From Cordia subcordata (Eukaryota; Streptophyta; Magnoliopsida; Boraginales; Cordiaceae): a DNA stretch of 64,000 bases. The stretch is from NCBI GenBank assembly GCA_028554755.1, contig JAPTOF010000006.1, positions 10,100,501-10,164,500 of the forward strand. The letters run 5' to 3'. This document shows, piece after piece, positions 10,300 through 22,530 of this stretch. Position numbers and translations under genes: made by a program. Numbering within the stretch: the first letter of the stretch is position 1; the number at the start of each line of letters is the position of its first letter. The notes beneath the pieces were generated by a model. The model had not been told where the DNA came from. It did no database searches and saw only the letters and a program-made list of their open reading frames with translations.

Positions 10300-10490
10300 C
10301 CTATTACAGTCTTCGACAAGAGGTCTAAATTAGTTGAAACTTGAAAGGTTGGAAAAACTGTTAACCCAAGTACAGATCACTGCTGAATCAGTCTCCACTT
10401 CCAGTTCAACAAATCCATGTTGATCACAAGACAAAGGCCTTCCCATAAAGCCATCAATTTAGCTCTATTATGATGATGAATACTAAAATA
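10300..10490 (-). pseudogene. RNase H-like (RVT_3) relic of a LINE
   Basis: On the minus strand the translation contains AKLMALWEGLCL followed, after a one-base frame change, by GFVELEVETDSAVICTWVN. These match the AELMALWEGL and V-E-x-DS blocks of the RNase H domain at the C-terminus of plant LINE ORF2. Nothing else of the element is clear nearby. It may be a detached piece of another insertion. Confidence 0.7.
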
Positions 10491-10499
10491 CTATTATTA

Positions 10500-13420
10500 T
10501 ATTTACAAAAGAATTGATTATTTTTGGTTAGTTTTTGAATAATGTATGGTTTTTTTTTAAAATTCAGTTATATTGGTTAACAATCATAATTAGACTGAAA
10601 ATTTAGTTAAATAACTTCGCTATTATTATAGTTCACTTCGATTTTAGTTATCAATATTTAAAATTCAGATATTTATTATTAAAATTTGTTTTCGATTTTA
10701 GTTTGATTAGACTGAATATCGATTCTTAATAGGACCTTATCGTGAGAGAAAAAGTTTCCATTTCTAAGAGTAAAGTTTTCGTAGTCTGAAGGTTGTTGAA
10801 CTCAGTTGCATTCGTGCCTCACAGCCCAGGCCAACTGAGCTCCTCTGGAACACGCAACACATACAATTCTTCTACTACATCTACTAAATGGATTTTAGGA
10901 GTACTATTTATTTGTGTTTTTTTTTGTAGATCTTCTCTATGAATGAATAGCACAAAAAAAGTGGCAATATTTTAATAAATACAAAATGCATAACTATCAA
11001 TGAAAATTTGTATAATATTTGTAATAGCAAGTTTGCAATTTTCACATTTATCATGACACAATTATAATTTTATATTTACTCTTTTCTTCTTTTTCCTTCC
11101 TTAGTAAAATAATTTTATATTTACTCTTTTCTTGTTTTTCCCTTAATCACGTATTACAACTTTTATCTGGGACAGATATTGGTTTAAATTTTTAATATTT
11201 TGAATTTTGCGATAAAAATGATTGGGTATTAAAAGTCATAAAACTCAAGTCGGGTTAAGAGAATTAGTTTTAGTTTTAGTTTTTGAGTTCAAATTTTTAA
11301 ATTTTATTATTAAAATCAAAGAAATTTTCGATTAAATAATCTTATATCTACTTTATTTTTTCTTTTTGCTTTCTTTCTCAATTAAAATGATGTTCATTCT
11401 TTTTTTTCATTTCTACTAATCACACCTTGTCGCTTTTAGATTTTTTATTTTTTTCCAATCCAAGTTGGAAAAAAAACTAAAAAAGAAAAAAATCATTCGA
11501 CCGGAGTTAGACATGGGAATTCGTTTGAATTTTTTAAGTTCAAATATTTGATTTTTAGAGCTAAAAATATTAAATTAAACATTTAAAATCGTAAAACTTG
11601 ATTTTTTTGGACGTTTGGGTTTCAAATTTACTAATTTAGACTAAATTAAAAAAATACATAGAGTTGTTAAACTGCATTGTGCTAATTTAAACTAAATTTA
11701 AAAATAGATTTTGGCTTTCACATAGAGTGAAAATTGATGCGTATTTTTGGATTTTCTAGTTTACAATTTTGAACTTCAAGAAAAAAATTAAATTATCCAA
11801 TTAGGTAATAAAAAACATAAAACTCAATCATTATTTAAATACCTGGTTTTTTGGTCTTCGAGTTTTCCATTGTCTTTTTCTTTATGTGTTTTTGGTTTTT
11901 TGTTAAATCCCATTGTGCTAATTGGGATTAGATATAAGAAGATATGAAAAGTTGAAGAAAATTAAATATAAAAAATTTTAGTTCATTTAAATTACAATAT
12001 CTAAGTTTAGATAATTGTAAAATCATCTCAAATTATATTAAATTACTTATGAGAATAAAAAATAAAAAAAAATCAACTATTTTATTTTTATATAAATTTT
12101 ACATATGAAATTTTAATTCGATGTAATTAAGTAAAATCTAAAAAAAAGAGAAGCATATATGCCCACCCTTATAGTTACCCAATTTCCTTTAATTACATTC
12201 TACAATTTTTTCTGACTTTGTAATTAATCTTATCTCAAATTTGTTAAAACAACAAGGGTATAAAATTAATACCTTTCTTCGTTTCAATTTTACAAATATA
12301 TATGTAAATATAAGTACAATTTATTTGATTCCTTACAAAATTATTAAATTTTTTAAGAACTATTTATTATATAATTTAAATTTTATATTATAATAATATT
12401 AAATAATATAATCGCGCCTTGTACGGTATTAATCTACTAGTAATCTTATAAAAACTGCACGACTCCAATTTTCAACATTAGTTAGTCGCACGCACGACTT
12501 CTTTAATGAAAAGAAGAACTGATGATAAACATTATGTAAGGACAGAAAGTACCAGAAAGAGTTGGTGAGACGTAGCAGTCGATCGAAGTCAAATCTAAAA
12601 ACCGGGCTTTTCGTCTCCTGACCTCTTAGCTGGAAAATTGGATACATTTGTATAAAATATATCAGAACCCATTATTATTTATTTAAAGTGCGTCAAATTT
12701 TTTTAAAAAAAACTCACTCCTAATCTTCTTCTATTTTCTCAAACATCACATGCTTTCCCTTCTCAAGGGGGTTACGGTGCTTCATGCTCGTTGCAGAAAG
12801 TAAAGCAAAATTATAAAGGACGGGTTTGAATAAAAGTAATCGGCACGCCTTAAATAAACTACATGACAGTCCAACCTTTTCCCAATCTAAAGCACTACAT
12901 GATGCTATCTTTCGTACTGCAATTTTACTAAGACTAGTAACAAGTATTATAGTCATGGAGAAAACTTTAATCTGGTAAATGTTAGTCTTAGTCTAGTCTA
13001 GATATGTGTTTAAGGACGGACTTAAAATTTTTTCTTTAGTCATTAGCCAATTTTGGTATTATTCCAGAACTAATAAAGAGTCATCTAAACGTACCCCTTT
13101 TTGCAGAAAAAGCATCAAATCTATCAAGCGTTGGTTAATGGGTTGACGTAACATAACCTGGCAACACAACAAATTAATGGGAATGGAATATTAGGCACAA
13201 ATAGGCAGGCTAAAATGATTATTCCTGTTACGAGAGTGTAGTCAAAGCAATGTGCAGCACCACCGACAACATGAAAATAGAGAACCTAATTTGCTTTCCT
13301 ATCTATATATGGTACACCTAAATTTCATTTCCTTGAATTTAATTTGTCTTTTTTTTTTTTTTGTTTTTTGTCCATAAAGGTTCAATATATAATCATCAAG
13401 AAAGTTAACCAACCCCAGTA
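10500..13420. other. AT-rich gene-free spacer
   Basis: About 2.9 kb with long A and T runs. Short open frames near 12430-12960 lack family resemblance. A near-duplicate of about 30 bases (AATTATAATTTTATATTTAC, about 11070 and 11110) is the only local repeat noted. No gene or clear element ends were found. Confidence 0.5.
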
Positions 13421-13426
13421 GAATAT

Positions 13427-13659
13427 GGACTTGTTTGAATTGGTTTTTTTCAAAAGTATTTTTTTAATCAGTTTCTGAAAAATAGTTTTTTTTTTAAAAG
13501 CTAAAAATTCTGCTTCTAAAAAAAGTTATATTTGAGCTTTTTTCAGAGTTTTAGCTTTTTTAGGAGCCAAATCTAATAGTTATTACAAATTTAAAGTTAC
13601 TTTTTTTTTTTAAAAAAAAGGTACTTTTTCCTGAAAAAAAAGCCAATCCAAACAGGCCC
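13427..13659. mobile_element. Harbinger-like MITE (233 bp, TAT duplication)
   Basis: It starts GGACTTGTTTGAATTGGTTT and ends AGCCAATCCAAACAGGCCC, so the ends are inverted repeats of one another, with a 3-bp TAT direct repeat on each side (13424-13426, 13660-13662). A second member, flanked by TAA, lies at 25590. The 3-bp duplication suggests the PIF/Harbinger superfamily. Confidence 0.75.
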
Positions 13660-14650
13660 TATATGCAAGAGTTCAATTAGTTAGCAAGATCACGAGGGAT
13701 ATTTAAAACCCAATTTATAACAAGTATATTTTTAAAGTAATTTTTAAGTCGAGATGTAATAACCAATTCATAAGACTTGTTGGCAGTATTAAGCATACCG
13801 GGAAGGTTAAAACAAACGTTTCAGCGACGATTTTTCTGATATCCTCCACAAGTAGTCTATCTCAAATGCAATTCGCACCACGAGAAATAATTGCCCAGAT
13901 TTACTGGCAGCTCATTCCACCTTCTTCATGCATTCCCAGATCTATATCTAGGCAATTTCTCATCGAGTTCAAGGATTTGGATCTTCGCATAATTCCATGG
14001 GGTTACAAAAATATTTTACTCGTGACTAATTATTTATGTCCATCACTATAAGTATTCACAAATTTATTTATGGTCGATAAATCTCAAATTATTTTTGTAA
14101 ATAATTATTTCATTATAACTTCGACCATGAATAAATAGTCATGAGTAAAATATTTTTGAGATGAATAACTTTGTAAATTATTCATGGTCGATAAATCTCT
14201 CCCATGCTTACTAAATTTATTTTTTGATATAAAAGAAACTCAATTGGTGAAACTTGACCACTAAACATCCAACGAAACTCGACTACTACTTGATAAAACT
14301 CGGGTGTTATAACTCTCGTTAAAACTATTACACCAAATAAAACAATACACTCAACTTGACAGCAGTTCACGCGACTCAAACTTATGTATTAGTGGTGTCC
14401 TCTCCTTCCTTTAAACATGGGGCATCCGGGGGCACCATGCTTACCAAAGTTGCCACTTGGACTTGTGTTTGAAGTGAGAGGTCATATCATACTTTTCCCT
14501 CAAGTAAATTGTTAATCCATGATTGCCAAAAGAAAAAAAGTTGTTAATACATGATTTGACGTAAATGCAGTGATCGACAACCACCTAATACTACAGATTA
14601 TTTAATTACTTTCTCTCCCTATCTCGTTTGTTATTATTACATATTTACAT
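13660..14650. other. Spacer with a foldback at 14005-14165
   Basis: No gene is recognised. AAAATATTTTACTCGTGACT (about 14009) and AGTCATGAGTAAAATATTTT (about 14137) form imperfect inverted arms of about 30 bases. A second motif (TGGTCGATAAATCTC) occurs twice, near 14071 and 14187. This may be an old miniature element. Confidence 0.45.
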
Positions 14651-16056
14651 GGGTGAATTACATAAATTCCCTTGTGGTTTGTAATATATGCATAATACTC
14701 CTTTATAATTTAAAAATTAATTGAATGCTCCTTTATATTTTTTAAAGAGGTGTACACGTCCCCTAAAGTTAACGACAGTTAGTTTTTTGACAGATTTTAA
14801 AAAAATGTCTATTTTATCCTTATTTTGTCTCATAAAAAATTTATTTTATTTGTATCTAATTAAAAAAAATAGCAAAACTACTCCACGCTAAAAGTATATA
14901 ATTATAAACCCCAATCTAACATAAAAAATAAAAAATAAAAAAAATCTAAAACTACTCCACTAGCCAATTTATCTCTCTCTCCCTCCACCCTCTCTTTCCC
15001 ATCTCCCGATCATCTTCCCCCCACCCCCCCTTCCCCACCCCTCCCCACACCACACCACCCCCATCACCCCACTGTCGTAGGAAGAACAAAGGTATCAAAC
15101 AATGCTCTATAAAAAAAAAGAAGTAATTTCTCTAATAAATGAAGAGGCCAAAAAAGATTATACTCATTTGATTTTCAAATCTTCTTTACCAACAAGGTGC
15201 AAGATCCCAACGATTGATTTGGGGAGGTTTTTGGCTCAACAAAATTGACAAGCCAAAAATTAGCATAAGGAGCTCCTCAGAATGGGGAGGAAGCTTGGCG
15301 AGCCTGTTGGAGTCGTATGTTAGATTGGGGTGCTACGTGGGGTTTGGGGGGGGGTCGAGGGGTGGGGGTTGCTGGGTTAAGGGGGGCCATCGGGAGGGGG
15401 AGTGTTTTGCTGCGTAAGGGTAGGGGTTGTTGGGTTAAAGGGGGGGGAAGGGGAGAGGCACGCTGCTGCAAGGGGTTGGGGTGGTGAGGATGGGGCTAAG
15501 GGTTGCTGGGGTGGTGGGGTCGGAGGTGGGGGTGGCCGGATGTGGTCGGGACAAGGGTGGGGGTCGCTGGGCATGGTGGGGACGGGGGTGGGGGTCGCGG
15601 GGGGTGGTGGGGACGGGGGTGGGGGTCGCCGAGGTTGGTTGAGATAGGGGTAGGGGTCGCCGGGGTTGGTTGGGACGAGGGTGGGGGTGGCAGGATGTAG
15701 TGGGGGGTGGGGCTGGGGCTAGGGGTGGGGTGGCATGGGTGGTAAGGGATGGTAGGGTTGGGGGTGGGTTGGCAGGGGTGGTGGATTTTTTTTTAATTTA
15801 ATTGCTATTTTTTTAACTTTTTAAACAAATTAAGGGTAGAAAACATTATTTAATGCATTTATTATGAAAAAATAAAACAAAATCGCACATGTCGCGCGTG
15901 TATGTTAAAACACGTTATTTTGGACGGAAAATTTAACGGAGGGGGTCTATGTACACCCTTATTAAAACTACAGATGGTGACTTAGCTAATTTCGTAACCA
16001 TAGAGTATATATGTACATATTTATCAAATCACAAGGGAAACTTGAGCAATTTACCC
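14651..16056. mobile_element. Mutator-like non-autonomous element (1.4 kb)
   Basis: The ends GGGTGAATTACATAAATTCC and CTTGAGCAATTTACCC are inverted copies of each other over about 30 bases. Near-perfect 9-bp direct repeats flank them: TATTTACAT (14642-14650) and TATGTACAT (16057-16065), 8 of 9 identical. A 9-bp duplication is the Mutator hallmark. A C-rich tract at about 14985-15070 and a G-rich tract at 15290-15785 lie in complementary positions, so the arms extend far inward. No transposase is present. The G-rich arm has expanded into a minisatellite. Confidence 0.78.
15513..15698 (+). repeat. G-rich 31-bp minisatellite, six units
   Basis: Six consecutive 31-bp units start at 15513, 15544, 15575, 15606, 15637 and 15668. 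Each carries a GGGTGGGGGTCGC-like core, and similar but irregular units flank the array. The plus strand has dense runs of three or more G, enough for repeated G-quadruplexes. The unit length is not a multiple of three, so the glycine-rich and proline-rich reading frames here are not genes. Confidence 0.88.
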
Positions 16057-16065
16057 TATGTACAT

Positions 16066-18242
16066 TTGTATAAGAGTAGACTGATTTTGTAGTATACACA
16101 TGCAAATGGGACTAACATGTCATAGATGATGACTTTGTAAATTCTACGCTGATTTTGGATATATTTTACAATTTCTCCAAATCATTACGTGAAAAAGAGT
16201 CTTTACCGGAGAGATCCAATCTCTCCCACTTGCATTTAGCAAAGTTGTTATAAGCTATTCCAAAATTAGCCGACATGATAGACATGTGAAACTACGATCG
16301 CTTTCGCTTTTTTTTTTTCCCTCCATCAATAAGAAATTGAAATATATTTTAAAAAAATACAAAAGATTAATCAATGCCAGCTGGCAAAAAAGAGGGATGA
16401 AATAACACAATGCCCCCGAGGAAAGGGTCAGTCAATACGAATCAAGTGGAAGAGATTTACATGTAACACTAATTTTCTTTTCGTCAAGAACAACTTGAAA
16501 TTTAGAATAATATTAATAGAAATATAAAGTCAAGAAAAAGTAAATATACAAGCAAACAAGGTTCTGAAAAAGAATAAAAGTCAAATAAGAGAAAGATACC
16601 CTACCTTAATGGTGTGAAAACATGCTGAGTTGCATACACAACACTGGAAGATAGAAGGTAAAAGAAATTCCAAATAAAAGAGAGAATTTTAAAATGAAAT
16701 TCACAATAGTCTAAAAAACTAAATAGACTTGTAAAGAAAACGAGCCAATAAGTACACTTATTTACACGCAGCAACGGTTGAAAGCCCATGAGTAACCATC
16801 AAAGCCGATATTATATCTGAATTAGAAAATCCAAAAGTATAAACCTAATTTGTTTTTTAAAACAAAAAAATAATAAACAAAACCAGAAATGAAAATGGCA
16901 ACTCTGGTTCAAAGTCAAAGCACCGTAGAAGACCACACTAAGGTGGAGAGGTAACCCTTTATCGGGAGGCAAAAAAGAAAAATCAAATTTAAAGAAGAGA
17001 AACAAGGAAGGAGAGACAGAGGAGATTAGGAGATATCTCAAGCGGTTGAAATTATTTTCGAGTGAAACCTTGAATTTGAATTCGACGGAAACAGGATCAA
17101 AAAAATTTTTTTTTAAAAAAAAAGGAGAGAGAACCCTACATATCCAACACAATTTTTTTTCTTTTTGGTCACAACATCAAATAAGTAATGTGATGCTCCT
17201 CTTGCATTCATAAAAACATGATTATATTGATCACGGACAGAGTTACGATTTTTACTCCGCGAGAGCGAAAAATACATAATTTAAAATTCACACACCAACC
17301 ATACCAACGTGTGGATTGGGGGTGGGCGTGTTATTTCCTGTTCCACTTCCGTGTTGACATCGACTGAAAATGAAACCATTTTTTAATTTTTTGAACTTCA
17401 ATAGAAAGTAGATCAAATCTACCCTCTGAATTTAGTTTTTTTTTTTCTTTTTTTTCCTTTTCTGTTCTAAAACACCATTCAATTTCATCCAAACTAGTAA
17501 GTGATTTGGGTTCAATATATCCAAACTTAATTGCGACAGGTATTATATATCTTACTCAACTTAATTTTCAAGAAAAATATATAAAAGCGCATTTTGGAAA
17601 TATGATCCACACATCATCAAAAATAAACGACTTAACGGGGTCAATGCACAAACTATGAACAAAGGAATTTTGTTTATTCATGAGCATTGAAAGTTACAAG
17701 CATAGTGAATAGTCGCATATTCTTGTCTTTGATTTGCCTAAAATCAAAGAAGTTATTTTCACTTGACCATTCTTGTCTTCTCTTTACCCCCATTGCAATT
17801 TTCCACAAAGTTAAATGCATCGATGCCCCTGTAATTTATCTAAAATACATTTATATTTCTTGTATTTTTTTTTAATTTAAATTCAAGAAAAACTAAAGAC
17901 CAATTACAAGTTGTGAAAAATGATAGACTTCCCGTACCTAAAATGATACATTACATTGTAAACGATGTATTTTAAGGAAACCACAATGAGGCATAAGAAT
18001 TTTCCACGTACATTGCTACCAAAACAAATTTGACTTCCCACTTAATCCTGGAGTAAAGACATAAAACCAATTATTCTTGTCAAAATTACACATAAAATTT
18101 TGTATAAACACAATAATTAAAAAGACCTCATTCTTATAAATCATAACAATTATAAAAACATTACATTGTAATCTAGCAAGCAAATTCAACAAAAAAAAAA
18201 AACACAAGATTTTCTTTTTCTTTCTTTTTTGCACTTTACCAA
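16066..18242. other. Gene-free spacer with one dispersed repeat
   Basis: Apart from the repeat copy at about 16560-17070, I see only AT-rich sequence, homopolymer runs (near 16308, 17100 and 17440) and the 3' flank of the transporter gene. Short frames at 16601, 16811 and 18016 have no family resemblance. Confidence 0.45.
16560..17070. repeat. Dispersed repeat of unknown type, copy A
   Basis: It shares scattered blocks in the same order with 25480-26060: AAACATGCTGAGTTGCATA versus GAACATGTTGGGTTGCATA, TAAACCTAAT versus TAAACCTATT, and AAAGCACCGTAGAAGACCAC versus AGAGCACCGTGAGAAAACCA. Ends were not found. It could be part of an unrecognised transposon or an old duplicated gene 5' region. Confidence 0.4.
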
Positions 18243-19322
18243 TTAATCCTGTGACTCATTTTTCTTCCCAATTGCATCACTCACACCATTCCCATCCCTC
18301 TCAGACAACAACCCTTTCCCGACCTCCTCGTCTGCCTGCTCAGCCGCCTTCTTCTGCGCTTCCTTTGCCTTCAAAGCCTGCAACTTCGTATGATTGTAAT
18401 ATCCCACACCCAAAAACGCCAACCCGTACCCAAACAAATTCACCGGCGTGACAGTGTCCTTAATCACAGACCAAGAAAACGCGATCAGCAACCAATCCTT
18501 CACCACTCCGGCCACATTCATGGTCAGAGCCGATGTCTTCCCGACCAGCAAGAACACCGCCAGGTTCAGAGCAAACGCGCACAGAGAATTCGTCCCGAAA
18601 ATCACGAAATCGGGTTGGAAGTTGGACCCGGATTGCTTCAGGACCGGGTACTCCACAATCAGCCATGGAATCGTTAGAAAGACGAAGCAGCTAGGGGCGA
18701 CATAGTACAAGGATGTAATGGGGTTAAGGTTTATACCCTTTGAAGTCAACAAGATCTGAATCAAGACCAGCCTCGTAGCCTCAAAGACAACAGCGCCGAG
18801 CTGGAGGAAAACGCCCCAGGAATCGTACTTGGCCTCGCCGTAGGCTGCGATGGCGACGCCGAAAGAAATGGCGACCATGTTGGTCATGATGTTTGTTTTA
18901 TAGGAGTCTTTCTTGAATAGAATTGAAATGGTGTAGACGGCGACAGGCATGAGGGCTTTGAGCATCTGGATGAAGGAGACAGAGAGGTAAATGTAAGCGG
19001 AGTTTGACAACCACAATGAGAGAGCGTAGAGAGCGCCGATGGGGACGACGGAGGTGAAGTAGAGGCGGCGGGAGAGGGCGGCGGGCTCGACGAGCTTGAC
19101 GACACGGACGAGGAAGAAGGCTAGAGAGGAGCAGAAGGCCATGTGGATCATGGTGAGGGAGATGGGGAAAGGCCAGTTGTAGAGCTTGCGGTCGAGGATG
19201 TACTTGTTGTATACGATGACTGTGAATGAGAGGAAGATCCAGATGGCTACGTATGCGTAGGAGAGTATGATCTTCTTCACCATTCCGTCGGAGATGGCTG
19301 ATGACGCTGAGCCTTTCCCCAT
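18243..19322 (-). CDS. NST/TPT-family transporter (UDP-arabinofuranose / sugar-phosphate translocator type)
   Basis: An intronless 359-residue protein. About ten hydrophobic segments cover residues 18-310, matching the triose-phosphate/nucleotide-sugar translocator fold. The opening [20 protein letters not shown] and the blocks [38 protein letters not shown] and [20 protein letters not shown] are close to the Arabidopsis At5g25400/At4g32390 group, several members of which were characterised as Golgi UDP-arabinofuranose transporters supplying arabinose for cell-wall polymers. A Golgi role here is inferred from that similarity. The C-terminal tail (315-359) is charged and Lys/Ala/Glu rich. No plastid transit peptide is visible, which separates it from chloroplast phosphate translocators. 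The start is the first in-frame ATG, preceded by a GGC-repeat leader. The frame is intact and GC-richer than its surroundings. Confidence 0.93.
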   Translation of the reverse strand: MGKGSASSAISDGMVKKIILSYAYVAIWIFLSFTVIVYNKYILDRKLYNWPFPISLTMIHMAFCSSLAFFLVRVVKLVEPAALSRRLYFTSVVPIGALYALSLWLSNSAYIYLSVSFIQMLKALMPVAVYTISILFKKDSYKTNIMTNMVAISFGVAIAAYGEAKYDSWGVFLQLGAVVFEATRLVLIQILLTSKGINLNPITSLYYVAPSCFVFLTIPWLIVEYPVLKQSGSNFQPDFVIFGTNSLCAFALNLAVFLLVGKTSALTMNVAGVVKDWLLIAFSWSVIKDTVTPVNLFGYGLAFLGVGYYNHTKLQALKAKEAQKKAAEQADEEVGKGLLSERDGNGVSDAIGKKNESQD

Positions 19323-19326
19323 TCTG

Positions 19327-19343
19327 GCGGCGGCGGCGGCGGT
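19327..19343. repeat. Short GGC run in the transporter 5' leader
   Basis: A run of GGC units just upstream of the start codon (GCC units on the transcribed strand). Such runs can vary in length between individuals. Confidence 0.7.
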
Positions 19344-19468
19344 GGTAGGGTGGGCAAGGGGTGTGAAGGGGAGAGGGAGGGAGTTGGACCTGTGAAGGGA
19401 GTCTAGACTTTTTTATTTGGAGTAGAGAGGGGTCATCTTATTTTATTTATTTATTTATTTGTTTGTTT

Positions 19469-19484
19469 GGGGGGGGGGGGGGGG
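19469..19484 (+). repeat. 16-base G homopolymer upstream of the transporter gene
   Basis: A pure G run follows TTTA and TTTG microsatellite units at 19441-19468, about 150 bases upstream of the transporter start. Assembly length may be unreliable here. Confidence 0.85.
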
Positions 19485-19489
19485 CGCTT

Positions 19490-20571
19490 GAGACGTGGAA
19501 AATTGGACAAGGTGGTAATTATCTAACCTTTTTCATTCATTTATCTTTGTTTTGGTGGTGACTGGTGAGGTGTGTGTACGTGGGCAGCTTTCACATAAAA
19601 TCTTATATCTGTGGACAGCTTTCACATATAATCTTATGTTATAATGAGTAAAATTTCAAACTCGTAAATTGTTTAATAAAAAATTTATAAATTGACAAGT
19701 TAGACAAATAATTGATAAATTCTCAAATAAACTTCATCTCAAATTGAGGTAGTCTCAATTAGTAATATTAGGAGAGACTCAAAACTAAGTATATCCCGCT
19801 AACTTTTTCGTATTTAAAAATTGAGCCATGTTCTAAGAATGGTGTTAATGTTATTTTATCTCAATTATATTTGTAATTAATAATTGTTAGATTTATTTAT
19901 TATAATATTATATGGATAGATCTATTTCTATATATGTGTGTGTGCGCGCGGGCGCTTGAAGGGGATCGGGAGTTGGTGGCCTCTTCAATCATTTGTTTCA
20001 CGGGGAGGACCAGAGAAGGGGAGTGGGGAAGACTTTTTGTCCTAGATAATGGTTTTATTTGCCGTTACTATACTTTGTGACGTTATATTACCGAAAACAT
20101 TGACCAAAAAAAAATTACTGAAAACCAATTTTAATAATTAAAAATATATGATTAGTGCAATTAAAGTAATGATATGGTAAAATAATGATTGGCCTAAATC
20201 GCAAACAGATTTAATGATTTAGGGCATTTTTCTTAAGTGCCCTTGCACGAACTCTTATTTTCATCCAAAAACTAAACAGAAGTGCGACAAGAATTATTTC
20301 TTTAAAAAAAAATCGAAACTATCAAAATTTAAATGAGGAGCTTCAAAATCTTATGGAATTAAATGCGAATCTCGAAAATCCTCAATGCTTATTCGTCTTA
20401 GCTTAATTAACCAACGAAAGGAGGTGAATGAAATCAAGACGATTTCTACCAAGTGGTGCACTTCGCTTGATGACTTTTTTTGATGTGCAATTAATGGCAT
20501 TAAATTGTGAAATCTAAGAAAAGCAAAAAAGTAGGAGTAGAGTTCCCCCATATTGCTACTTTTCTACGTTG
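19490..20571. other. Gene-free spacer
   Basis: AT-rich sequence. A 13-base phrase, AGCTTTCACATA, occurs twice (near 19587 and 19617). No gene or element ends were recognised. Confidence 0.45.
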
Positions 20572-20579
20572 GAAATATG

Positions 20580-21717
20580 TAGGGATGGCAACGGGACGGG
20601 TACCCTGTCCACGAAGTAATCTCAAACCCGCTACTCGGATAGCATCCCAATCCCAAATCCTGTCCCAAACCCGGATAAAAATTTAATATAAATCCCGTTC
20701 CTGGAACGTCCCAAATTCATGGGTACCCGGAACGTCCCAAACCCGATTAAAAAATTAAAATTAAAAAAAAAATGTAACCCAAAAATGTCCTAAACCCGCA
20801 AAACTCAAAGCCCAAAACCGGATTAAATTATTTATTTAAGAATCTAACAGTTTAAGTCAATTTCCTATTTTTGCCCAAAAAAAATTAATATCCCTAAAAA
20901 ATGCATTAAAATGATAAATTAAAAAAAAAATAACATACTTTTTAGTAAAAAAATTCCTGCACAATAGACCATTCATATTAAAAAGTAATCCATTGTTTAG
21001 TATAATTCTAATTAAAGATAGCCATATAACTAGAATTGATACAATTTCTATTTTAGTTCTAACTATTATCATTTCTTGTATAATTCTAATTAATATGCAT
21101 ATAAGAAAATGTTACCAATGGAACTATAATTAACTAATAAATATAAAATATATTGAGATGTTAATAGAAATTATATAACTCTAATTAGATAATTATGATA
21201 ATAAGCATTTTTGCATAAATAAAAAGTGAAAAATGAATTATTATTTTAGTGGTAATCCACTTTAAGTTAAATTTTAAAGACTAAAAGGTTAAAACCTTAC
21301 TACTATCAACAAAAGTAATAATTTTTGCTTCTTTATTTATTGTATAACATACATATACATATATATAACTACAATTAATTAATAAATATAAAACATATTT
21401 AAATACCTATGTAACTAAAGTTAGTGTAGCTATATAATTAGACTTAGTTTGTTATTTAGTATAATTCTAACTAAAGTTAATCATATAACTAGAATTTGTA
21501 TGATTTTTTATATAATCATATTTAAACTAATCATATAACTAGTTCTTTTATAGTTCTAACTATTATAATTTCTTATATAGTCCTAATAAGTATGCATATA
21601 AAAAATGTTATCAATATAACTATAATTAATTAATAAATATAAAATATATTAAGATATTAATATAAATTATATAATAAGATATGGATATATATGTGTATAT
21701 ATATGTACATATATAAT

Positions 21718-21748
<31 letters not shown>

Positions 21749-21942
21749 GTATGTACACGGTACAGAACCGGGTATCGTTCCGGGTATCGTTCTGGGTACC
21801 CGGAGGTCACTCTCAGTTCCGTCCCAAACCCTAACGGGTATTTTTAATCGTTCCGGGCTCTTAACGGGACGGATTTTTATCGGATTTTTAGCGGGTCGAC
21901 CGTGCCGGGTACCCTAAGTCACTCGTCCCATTGCCATCCCTA
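20580..21942. mobile_element. hAT-like non-autonomous element (1.36 kb)
   Basis: The left end TAGGGATGGCAACGGGACGG and the right end GTCCCATTGCCATCCCTA are inverted repeats. The flanks GAAATATG (20572-20579) and GGAATATG (21943-21950) form an 8-bp duplication with one mismatch, as expected for hAT elements. The interior is AT-rich, with a repeated ATAATTAATTAATAAATATA motif and a GTAT microsatellite near 21735. No transposase is present. A relative lies at 59582-60171. Confidence 0.85.
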
Positions 21943-21950
21943 GGAATATG

Positions 21951-22258
21951 TTCATCACGCCCCTCACGTTTTTCTTTCTTGGGTACGAAAGTATGGAGAT
22001 TGAATGCGTCACAAGAAGTTTTGTATTTGAATTCAGTGATGGTGATTTCATTTAGTAGTACTACATATATTAGTTGTTTAAGGTACAGGTGTTTATAACT
22101 TAATAACATTACGACTTAAATTATGGTGGAAAGATAACAAAATACAATGAATTCCTCTTAAATTTTTAAACCAGACGCTCAATTAATATAGTAGTGTCAA
22201 AGTTTAGTACCAAAACCATAGGTTCACCTCTTATTGCTGTCTATATAAAAAATTAAAA
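21951..22258. other. Gene-free spacer
   Basis: Nothing recognised apart from AT-rich sequence. Confidence 0.4.
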
Positions 22259-22530
22259 ACTATTTACATATAAATATTACAAAAAATAAAAGAAAATTGC
22301 CCTGCCCGCCCACGAGGCAATAATAACTATAGCAAACCCCTTTAAGGGGCGTATTCTTCTGCCTAGCCATGACTGGCTCATTATTATCTATTTAAAAATA
22401 TTAAAAATTGTTCAAGTACAAAGCTTACAAACAACAAAACCAATTTTTTGGCCCACCCATAAGAGGCAATAAGGGCAGAAAACCCCGTAAGGGGGCATAT
22501 CCTCAAGCCTACTTGTGACCGGCTTTGCCT
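22259..22530. repeat. Imperfect tandem pair of about 147 bp, coding-like on minus strand
   Basis: Two adjacent copies share GCCCAC, GAGGCAATAA, an AACCCC...GGGG(C/G) stem and a GGCT end (cores at about 22306-22378 and 22451-22524). On the minus strand the copies translate to related phrases, QPVMARQKNTPLKGVCYSYY and KPVTSRLEDMPPYGVFCPYC, each continuing CL-x-VGQ, without stops. This is an unrecognised duplicated module; it may equally be a small structured repeat. Confidence 0.5.

Noticed and set aside
12429..12956. Two minus-strand frames of 72 and 78 aa
   Set aside because: No recognisable domain, no splice partners found, AT-rich surroundings.
15513..15698. Possible CRISPR-like array
   Set aside because: Units are contiguous with no unique spacers, and the host is a plant; it is a minisatellite.
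15214..15700. Glycine-rich and proline-rich frames on both strands
   Set aside because: They lie in the 31-bp minisatellite and G-rich arm; the unit length is not divisible by three, so a conserved repeat protein is impossible.
16811..17152. 113-aa minus-strand frame with an SSVSPSLFLFF stretch
   Set aside because: Overlaps a dispersed repeat, with biased composition and no domain.
18251..18705. Three plus-strand frames of 66-95 aa
   Set aside because: Antisense shadows of the transporter gene.
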